Made by a program: the position numbers and the translations under genes. From NCBI RefSeq assembly GCF_943371865.1, contig NZ_CALRWL010000006.1, forward strand, positions 62,001 to 126,000: a stretch of DNA of 64,000 nucleotides, written 5' to 3'. This document shows positions 58,591-64,000 of the stretch, piece after piece. Position 1 is the first letter of the stretch, and the number at the start of each line of letters is the position of its first letter. The DNA is from Azorhizobium sp943371865. GTDB taxonomy: Bacteria; Pseudomonadota; Alphaproteobacteria; Rhizobiales; Xanthobacteraceae. Under the pieces are notes generated by a model. The model was not told the DNA's origin. It searched no databases and saw nothing but the letters and a program-made list of their open reading frames with translations.

Positions 58591-61089
58591 TCAGCTGATG
58601 ACTTCAAAATCGACCATGCGCGCGGCCATGCTCTTCTTGGCCGCGGTAAGCCCCTGCTTCACCACGCCGGTGGCATAGTCGCGGATGAAGGCCTCCCCCT
58701 TGGTGCCCTTCACCTTTTCAATGCTGATGGAGACTTGGCAGACCTTGCCGTCGATCCCCGCGACATACTTGATATCCGACTCGGTTATTTTGGAATCCGA
58801 GCCACAGATTTTGAGATCTTTGGTCGCCACCTTCATGTCCCCGGCGCCGATGCAGTATTTGGCCGACAGACCGAGGATCACGTCCGCCTTGGCCCCCAGC
58901 GTCATGGAGGTGGCGGCGCCCAAAGTGATGGTGCTCACCGCCGACAATTGAATGGTCAGGGAGATGGAGGCCTTCAGCGTCTGCTCGAAGCCCATGAAGA
59001 TGGTGAAGGATTCCCCCATGGAATATTTGGTCGTGGTGCCATAGGTGAAGAAGGTGGTGTCGCCCTGGGACTTGGTCTTCACCATGTTGGTGGCGGTGAT
59101 GGAGACATCCGCCAGCGCGCCGTCGACGCCGCCGTTGATTTTCACGCCATTGGTGGCCTTGAGGGTATATTGCCCGGCCTTCACCGCATGGGTGGAATCC
59201 CCTTGCGTGGTCTGGGTGGCGTAACCGGCGCCGAACTTCATGGTCGCGGCGCCGACGATGTTCACGTCCAGATCCTGCTCGCTATAGAGCAGCACGCCAT
59301 TGCCGGAGGTGGAATGCGTGGTCGGCGTTACCGTGACCGTATTTTCGGAATTGGCAGTCTTGGTGTCGAAGCCGGTATAGGCCAAGCCGCCCTTGGTGGA
59401 ACCATAGGCATCTGAATCCGCGGTCGTGACCACGGACGTGGTATAGGTCAGGCCAGACTGCGCGGGCTTTTCATCATCGCCGGCAAAGGAGCCCAGCCGC
59501 AGATAGTTGCCCGTGGGCGGCTTGTCGCCCACCACCTTGGGCACATCCATGCGCAGAAAACGGGTGCCGGTGTCGCTGGACCCGTCCTCCATCTCCAGCA
59601 GGGTCCCCGCCGTGGTACGCAGCCGGTTGAGGGTGCGCGAGGCCTTCACCACCGGGTCCGCATTGGTGCCATTGTATGCCGCCCCCACGATCACCGGGCG
59701 GTCGGGGTCGCCATTCACATAGCCCACCAGCACTTCGGCATTCTTCAGCAGCGGCATGTGCAGGCCGGCGACCGCGCTGTTGGTGGAGGCCCCCGCATAA
59801 GGCTGCAACTGCCGCAGCGGCGCGCTGGCCTTGCCGGCGGTGGTGTGGTTGCCGCCGTCATTATAGATGAAGCGCACCCGATAGCGGCCGGCATCATCCA
59901 GCGGCGCGCGCTTGTCATCGGTCTCCGCATCCACCTGGGCATTGAACACACCCGACATCACCGGCCGGGGCGTGACCCGCCGCGGACGGAACGGGCGATC
60001 CTTGCGGATGGCCACGAAGCTGTTGCCATAGGCGGCGGCGTGCCTGCCGGCGGTAAAGCCCAGCGGGGCCGGATTGCCGGCCTGGTGCGTCACCTCCACC
60101 ACCACATAAGCGGCGTTGAACGCATCGATGGGGTGCTCGTCCAGCGTGAAGGTGGTTCCGGCCCGCAGCGCGGTGACGGTGCTGCGGCCCTCGAACACCG
60201 CCGCCTGCCAGGCCAGTTCCTCGGCGCGGATGGCGGCCAGCTTGCGGCCTTCCCCGTCATTGGGGAAATGGTCGCCATATTCCACGATCTCGCCCACCCC
60301 TTCGGTGCCGGTGCTGGCGGAGATCAGATCGGTGCTGGGCGTCGCCTCATTATAGTCGCGCAGGCGCACCTTCTTGATCTGCGGCCGCTCAACGCTGGAG
60401 AAGGAGGTGATCGAGCTGTCGTCGCATGACATGGCGTCGCCATCGCCCTTGAACCGCAAGGTGCCGATGTCGACGAAATCGGTGTTCATCGCCCCCACGG
60501 TGATCTCATCCTTCGGATCCGTGTCGGACTCATCCGTGGAGATGAAATAGAAGATGCCGTAATGCTCACAGACCCGCGCAAAGAAAGTCAGGTCCGTTTC
60601 ATTGTATTTGGTGATGTTGGAGCGCTGATATTCCGCCGGCACCGTGGATGAAACGGTGAAATCCAGTTGCTGCCCGTGGCCGCTGGTGGTGCTGCCCTGG
60701 GACAGGCTGCCGTCCAGGATGCCGCTGAGCAGCGCCTTCACATCCAGCGGCGTGTCGGCGGCAAAGACCTCGGTCTGCTGGCTGTAGTCCAGCAGCGAGA
60801 GGCGCGGCGCGATCACCAGCGCATAGGCAAAATCATTGTGGTTCGGCTTGTCATTGACGCGGAACTCCAGCACCACGCCGGCAAAGGTGGTGCTCTCGCC
60901 CTTGGCGGTCACCGTCAGCCAGGCCGGCTTGCCGGCGGCGGACTGGCCGGCCAGATCCATGGGCGTGACCAGGAACACCTCGAACCGGTAGGGCATCGAG
61001 ATGCCCTCCCGCCCCCGGAAGGCTTCACAGGCGAGATCCTCCACCTCAAGGGCGGGAATCGACACCGAAATACTCAGTTCGGCCGGCAT
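58591..61089 (-). CDS. vgrG: T6SS spike protein VgrG/TssI with C-terminal extension
   Basis: An 832-residue VgrG. The gp27-like part has AFRGREGISMPYRFEVFLVTPMDL, LSLLDYSQQTEVFAADTPLDVKALL and the diagnostic YNETDLTFFARVCEHYGIFYFI. The gp5-like OB fold has RYRVRFIYNDGG and LHMPLLKNAEVLVGYVNGDPDRPVIVGAAYN. A beta-helix follows, and from about residue 690 an extension with repeated GA-rich beta strands and three Cys ends in KKSMAARMVDFEVIS. No recognised toxin domain was seen. The last 400 bp are clearly lower in G+C than the rest. A GAGGG site precedes the ATG. Confidence 0.95.
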   Translation of the reverse strand: MPAELSISVSIPALEVEDLACEAFRGREGISMPYRFEVFLVTPMDLAGQSAAGKPAWLTVTAKGESTTFAGVVLEFRVNDKPNHNDFAYALVIAPRLSLLDYSQQTEVFAADTPLDVKALLSGILDGSLSQGSTTSGHGQQLDFTVSSTVPAEYQRSNITKYNETDLTFFARVCEHYGIFYFISTDESDTDPKDEITVGAMNTDFVDIGTLRFKGDGDAMSCDDSSITSFSSVERPQIKKVRLRDYNEATPSTDLISASTGTEGVGEIVEYGDHFPNDGEGRKLAAIRAEELAWQAAVFEGRSTVTALRAGTTFTLDEHPIDAFNAAYVVVEVTHQAGNPAPLGFTAGRHAAAYGNSFVAIRKDRPFRPRRVTPRPVMSGVFNAQVDAETDDKRAPLDDAGRYRVRFIYNDGGNHTTAGKASAPLRQLQPYAGASTNSAVAGLHMPLLKNAEVLVGYVNGDPDRPVIVGAAYNGTNADPVVKASRTLNRLRTTAGTLLEMEDGSSDTGTRFLRMDVPKVVGDKPPTGNYLRLGSFAGDDEKPAQSGLTYTTSVVTTADSDAYGSTKGGLAYTGFDTKTANSENTVTVTPTTHSTSGNGVLLYSEQDLDVNIVGAATMKFGAGYATQTTQGDSTHAVKAGQYTLKATNGVKINGGVDGALADVSITATNMVKTKSQGDTTFFTYGTTTKYSMGESFTIFMGFEQTLKASISLTIQLSAVSTITLGAATSMTLGAKADVILGLSAKYCIGAGDMKVATKDLKICGSDSKITESDIKYVAGIDGKVCQVSISIEKVKGTKGEAFIRDYATGVVKQGLTAAKKSMAARMVDFEVIS

Positions 61090-61138
61090 GGGAAATCCCT
61101 CGCGGTGAAGATGGGACGCTCGGTTCGGGTGGCCCGCG

Positions 61139-61543
61139 TCACCGCAGCGCCATCATTTTGATCTGGGACGGACTGATGCGCAGGCCCGGCTCGTTCGGGC
61201 AGCTGCCGTTCTGCTTGGTGGGCGAGGTCAATTTGGTGGCGGGCGTGCCGCCCACCATGAAATTGGTGGAGCCCATGGCCGCCTGCGCCGGCCCCATCAC
61301 CATGTTGGACACCACCCCCATCAGAACGCCCGGCTGGTCGCCATTGGTCATGGGGGTGATGGTGGCCAGGTTATGCGCCGGCATGGCGCACAGCAGCAGC
61401 TTGGTCTGGCTGGGAATGGCGGTGGTGGACAGGCCGATGCAGGCATAGGGGATGGGCGTCACCACCGGCCCCATGGGGGTCTTGCACACATCGGGAAAGC
61501 CCAGGTCGGTGGCCGGCATGGGGCCTTGGGAGGTCACGAACAT
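61139..61543 (-). CDS. DUF4150 PAAR-like spike tip protein
   Basis: A 134-residue DUF4150 (PAAR-like) protein. It opens FVTSQGPMPATDLGFPDVCKTPMGPVVTPIPYACIGLS, then LLLCAMPAHNLATITPMTNGDQPG and GTPATKLTSPTKQNGSCPN, with conserved Cys and His residues that could hold a metal at the cone tip. It should sharpen the VgrG spike. The ATG at 61543 lies one base after the pentapeptide gene stop. It is 49 bp upstream of vgrG in the same operon. Confidence 0.9.
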   Translation of the reverse strand: MFVTSQGPMPATDLGFPDVCKTPMGPVVTPIPYACIGLSTTAIPSQTKLLLCAMPAHNLATITPMTNGDQPGVLMGVVSNMVMGPAQAAMGSTNFMVGGTPATKLTSPTKQNGSCPNEPGLRISPSQIKMMALR

Positions 61544-61544
61544 C

Positions 61545-62633
61545 TCAGCGCTCCGGTGCGGCGCGCCGCACCTGTTGGGGATTGTAAAGCTCCGCCGCTG
61601 CGCGGTGGGGATCGGTGCCGAGCGTCTCGCCGGTGGCGCCGAAATGCAGCGTGCCGGTGGTGTTGGCCCGATGCAGATCGGTGCGCTTGAAGGTGGCGCC
61701 GGTGAAATCCGCCCCCTCCAGCCGCGCCCCGGCCAGCGCCGCATAGGCCAGATTGGCGCCCTGAAACCGGGCCGCGGGGGCGATGGCGCCGGTCATCACC
61801 GCCATCTCCAGATCCGCGCCGGAGAAATCCGCCTGGCCGAGGCGGGTCTCCATGAGATTGGCGCCGCTGAGCTTGGCATCCACCAGCGATGCGCCGGTGA
61901 GATCGCTCTGGGCGAAATGGGCCTGGGGCGCCGTGATCCCGCTGAGGTTGGCGCCCGCAAGGCCGCAGCCCTTCATGAAGCTGCCGGAGAGATCCACCCC
62001 GGCAAGGTTCGCCCCGGTCAGGTTCGCCCCCATCATGTTCACCCGCGTCAGCACCAGCGAGGTGAGGTCGCGACCGGAGAGATCCGCATCCACCAGCAGG
62101 ACAGTGTCGCAGCGCAGTCCCACCAGTTCGGCGGCCCGCAGGTCCGCCTTGGTGAGCATCAGCCGCGTCGCGCTCACCTCGGACAGATCGACGCCGGACA
62201 GGTCGCACTCCATGAGCACCGCGCCATCGATGCGGGCGGCGGAAAACCGCGCCTGCGACAGATCGCATTTCATGAAGATGGCATCGCTCAGTTGCGCGCC
62301 CGCCAGCCGCGCCCGGGGCATGGCGCATTGCATGAACACGGTGGCGGCAAGCTGTGCGCCGTCGAAATTGGCGCCGCTGAGGTCGCACTCAATGAATTGG
62401 ACATCCCGCAAATCCGCCCCGGCAAAGCCGGCGCCGGCCATATCGCATTGCGCGAACACCGCATCCACCGGCGCGGTGCGATCGAGACGCGCGCCGCGAA
62501 AGCCGGTGCCGACGCAGCGCACCCCGGCCAGCGGCGGCGCCTCTGTCCAATCGGTGAAGGAAAAGTCGCCGCCCTCATACAGCAGGCCCAGGCGGGCGTG
62601 CTCCAGCAGGTCCGCGTGGGCGGGATCACCCAT
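61545..62633 (-). CDS. Pentapeptide-repeat protein A
   Basis: A 362-residue protein built almost entirely of A(D/N)LxG pentapeptide repeats from about residue 40 to 345 (for example GADLRDVQFIECDLSGANFDGAQL). It should fold as a right-handed quadrilateral beta-helix. The N-terminal 35 residues (HADLLEHARLGLLYEGGDFSF) differ. Such proteins accompany DUF2169, DUF3540 and DUF4150 in T6SS spike clusters and may assist spike or effector assembly. It overlaps the upstream gene by 8 bp. Confidence 0.88.
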   Translation of the reverse strand: MGDPAHADLLEHARLGLLYEGGDFSFTDWTEAPPLAGVRCVGTGFRGARLDRTAPVDAVFAQCDMAGAGFAGADLRDVQFIECDLSGANFDGAQLAATVFMQCAMPRARLAGAQLSDAIFMKCDLSQARFSAARIDGAVLMECDLSGVDLSEVSATRLMLTKADLRAAELVGLRCDTVLLVDADLSGRDLTSLVLTRVNMMGANLTGANLAGVDLSGSFMKGCGLAGANLSGITAPQAHFAQSDLTGASLVDAKLSGANLMETRLGQADFSGADLEMAVMTGAIAPAARFQGANLAYAALAGARLEGADFTGATFKRTDLHRANTTGTLHFGATGETLGTDPHRAAAELYNPQQVRRAAPER

Positions 62634-64000
62634 GGCTGGTCTCCAGAGCGAGCACGGTATTGGTGAGGTTCGCGCCGGTGAGGTCCGCTCCGCCCAGCTC
62701 CGCGTCGCTGAGGTCGGCGCCGTAGAGATTGGCGCCGCGCAAGGTGGCCCGGACGAGGTTGGCGCGGTGCAGTTGCGCCTCCATCATCTGCGCGCCGACG
62801 AAGTCGGCCCCGGTGAGGTCGGCGCCATCGGCGAACACCCGCCGCAGGGACGCCAGGCGGAAGTTCGCCCCGGCAAGGTCCGCCGCCCCGAATGCGGTGC
62901 GGTCCAGCACCGCGCCAGCAAAGCGGGCGCCAGACAGAATGGCGTCGAAGAAGCTGCAATCGCTGGCCAGCGCGCCGGAACAGTCCGCGCCGGTGAGCAC
63001 GGCCTTGCCGACGAAATTGGAGCCGCGCAGGTCCGCATCCACCGCCCGCAGGCCGGGGGCGTTCACCGCCAGCAGGCCGCAGCGATCCAGGAAGGCGCCG
63101 GAAAAATCGATGTCCACCATCTCCGCTTGCAGGAAATGGCATTGCCGCAGTTGCGCACGGGCGAACATCGCCCCGCGCAAGGTGCCTTTCAGCACCATCA
63201 CCTCCTCCAGCCGGGCCTCGGTGAGGTCGGCGCCGTCCAGATCCACCTCCAGCGCCTGGATGTCGCGCAGGATGGCGCCCGCCATCCGGGCGCCGCGCAG
63301 CCCGGCCTTCATCAGGCGCGTGCCCTCCAGCCGCGCACCGGCGAGGCGCACCGCCGGGGCATCCACGCCGCACAGATTGGCGCCGGTGAGATCGGTCTGG
63401 GACAGATCCGCATGGTCCAGCCGCGCCTGGGTCAAGGTGGCATCCACCAGACGGGCGCCCGTCAGCCGCGCATTGGCGAGGTTCGCCCCCTCCAGGAACA
63501 CGCCGGTCAGGTCCAGGCCCGAGAGGTCGGCGCCGGCCAAATTCGCCCCCGCCATGTCGCGGCCGCGCAGATCCAGGCCGGCGCGGGCTTCCGCCAGCAC
63601 CAGATCGCCGAAGGTGCGGGCCACATGGGGGGAGAACAGCTCCTGCGGATAGGCCGCCTCCGGCGCGTTCAGCCGCAAGGCGGCAATGCCGGCCATCAGA
63701 CGCGGCTCCGCCGCCTCGATCTCCGCGCGGGCGAGCGTCAGGTCGCCCTTGCCCTGCGCCATGCGGGCGTCGGCGCTTTGATCGGCGGCGGCGGGATCGG
63801 TCGGGGCCAGTTGTTCCAGCAGCAGGTCCAGCGCCGAGCGGCCCGCTTGCGGCGCCAGGCCCGGCAGGGCCTCGATCAACTTCCGTTCTACGCCGGCCAC
63901 TTGCGCAGCCAGCGCCGCCCCCTGCTCCGGTGGCATATCCGGGCTGGCCGCAAGGGAGGCGAGCAGCGCGGCCACCGCATCGGCGGGCGGCGGCGGCGTG
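62626..64000 (-). CDS. Pentapeptide-repeat protein B, N terminus beyond window (likely DUF2169-pentapeptide)
   Basis: At least 457 residues; the frame is open to the window edge, so the start is outside. The visible N-terminal part is helical and Pro-rich (TPPPPADAVAALLASLAASPDMPPEQ, then VERKLIEALPGLAPQAG). A FSPHVARTFGDLVLAEARAGLDLRG segment follows, then over 250 residues of pentapeptide repeats. Genes with this layout next to DUF3540 and DUF4150 usually begin with a DUF2169 domain, so I infer one beyond 64000. It overlaps pentapeptide protein A by 8 bp and is upstream in the same operon. Confidence 0.82.
   Translation of the reverse strand, partial: TPPPPADAVAALLASLAASPDMPPEQGAALAAQVAGVERKLIEALPGLAPQAGRSALDLLLEQLAPTDPAAADQSADARMAQGKGDLTLARAEIEAAEPRLMAGIAALRLNAPEAAYPQELFSPHVARTFGDLVLAEARAGLDLRGRDMAGANLAGADLSGLDLTGVFLEGANLANARLTGARLVDATLTQARLDHADLSQTDLTGANLCGVDAPAVRLAGARLEGTRLMKAGLRGARMAGAILRDIQALEVDLDGADLTEARLEEVMVLKGTLRGAMFARAQLRQCHFLQAEMVDIDFSGAFLDRCGLLAVNAPGLRAVDADLRGSNFVGKAVLTGADCSGALASDCSFFDAILSGARFAGAVLDRTAFGAADLAGANFRLASLRRVFADGADLTGADFVGAQMMEAQLHRANLVRATLRGANLYGADLSDAELGGADLTGANLTNTVLALETSHG

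Overview
This 64 kb window is high-G+C DNA that reads like an alphaproteobacterial chromosome. The main reason is a ChrR-type zinc anti-sigma factor sitting among the classic photo-oxidative (singlet-oxygen) stress genes: TspO, DUF2177, DUF1295, the FAD protein of the COG2907 type, DUF1365 and a cyclopropane fatty-acid synthase. The transporter, GntR and type VI secretion genes fit Hyphomicrobiales or Rhodospirillales, but the genus cannot be fixed from the sequence alone. I saw no tRNA, rRNA, CRISPR array or insertion sequence.

Layout. (1) 1-4120: the end of one RND efflux permease and a complete second one (MdtB/MdtC type). (2) 4192-11836: a stress regulon. Three candidate promoters share exactly the pattern TGATCC-N14-GCCGTA. 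One faces DUF2177. Two are divergent and face chrR-hydrolase-DUF1295 on the left and FAD oxidoreductase-DUF1365-cfa on the right. No sigma factor gene lies beside chrR. (3) 12112-23983: an uncharacterised catabolic island. A GntR/FCD regulator is followed on the minus strand by SDR, aminotransferase, alpha/beta hydrolase, M20 carbamoylase-type amidase and bicupin genes. Divergently there is a NitT/TauT-type ABC importer with a class II aldolase-like gene and a flavin monooxygenase. TATACA-core sites recur in its intergenic regions. (4) 24078-28871: a polar amino-acid type ABC importer with a VOC protein and a second GntR/FCD regulator next to a near-perfect 21-bp palindrome.

(5) 29291 to the window end: a complete type VI secretion system (T6SS). 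The plus strand carries tssA-B-C-E-F-G, tagH(fha), tssJ-K-L-M, tagF, a PP2C phosphatase, a Ser/Thr kinase, a coiled-coil protein and a ParA/MinD-like ATPase. The minus strand carries clpV, a sigma-54 activator and a second kinase. Further right, also on the minus strand, lie hcp and a payload operon: DUF2169/pentapeptide-type protein, pentapeptide protein, DUF4150 PAAR-like spike, VgrG, DUF3540, a TPR plus glycosyltransferase-like protein and a 115-residue unknown.

How it works together. The hcp upstream region has a textbook sigma-54 layout: a -24/-12 promoter, an IHF-like site and a 28-bp palindrome about 147 bp upstream of the predicted start. This matches the GAF-AAA+-Fis activator encoded beside clpV. 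The Fha, TagF, phosphatase and two-kinase set implies post-translational switching of assembly. The ParA-like ATPase with its coiled-coil partner, and the TPR-glycosyltransferase in the VgrG operon, are the least explained parts.
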